NCBI GenBank assembly: GCA_937922955.1
Contig: CALAKO010000254.1
Span: 1 to 5,666 of the forward strand
DNA length: 5,666 nucleotides
Reading direction: 5' to 3'
DNA from: an uncultured Peptococcaceae bacterium
GTDB lineage: Bacteria; Bacillota; Peptococcia; Peptococcales; Peptococcaceae
The first letter of the stretch is position 1. The number at the start of each line of letters is the position of its first letter. This document shows, one piece after another, positions 5,663 to 5,666 of the stretch. The notes beneath the pieces were generated by a model that saw only the letters and a list, made by a program, of their open reading frames with translations, did no database searches and was not told the origin of the DNA. Made by a program: the position numbers and the translations under genes.

Positions 5663-5666
5663 AATA

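Noticed and set aside
1..5666. Mobile element, CRISPR array, tRNA/rRNA, toxin-antitoxin or defence system
   Set aside because: No transposase, regularly spaced repeats, cloverleaf or relevant protein family could be seen on either strand; the gene content is housekeeping throughout.

Overview
The window is a stretch of ordinary bacterial housekeeping chromosome. All seven genes are on the + strand and packed tightly. Strong AGGAGG-type ribosome binding sites, a zinc-type S18, short-form Pta, the rpsF-ssb-rpsR gene order and moderate GC by eye point to a Firmicutes-type bacterium. The EF-G-like paralogue together with the flavour of the ribosomal proteins makes me favour the Negativicutes (Veillonella/Dialister/Megasphaera relatives), but that placement is an inference from memory of these families, not a search.

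Layout. (1) 60-2132: an EF-G-like translational GTPase (EF-G2 type, not canonical fusA), closed by a clear intrinsic terminator. (2) 2217-2945: TrmO (TsaA/YaeB family), the methyltransferase that acts on t6A37 of tRNA, with no convincing promoter of its own. (3) 2971-3275: acyl carrier protein behind a near-consensus sigma-A-type promoter; its phosphopantetheine site reads DSI instead of the usual DSL. (4) 3313-4444: phosphate acetyltransferase (pta), with its own promoter, several short dyads around that promoter and start site, and a perfect 15-bp terminator. (5) 4476-5616: the rpsF-ssb-rpsR operon (S6, single-stranded DNA-binding protein, S18), with a promoter and a short structured leader that may be the S6:S18 autoregulatory element. 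A hairpin starts after rpsR and is cut by the window end.

The genes fall into three themes: translation (EF-G2, TrmO, S6, S18), acyl/acetyl metabolism (ACP, Pta) and DNA maintenance (SSB). Only rpsF-ssb-rpsR is clearly one operon; acpP and pta each have their own promoter. No mobile element, CRISPR array, tRNA, rRNA or defence gene is visible. I found no sign of a new multigene system. The points worth a second look are the altered GTPase motifs of the EF-G paralogue, the DSI motif in ACP, the rpsF leader, and the dyad-rich pta promoter.
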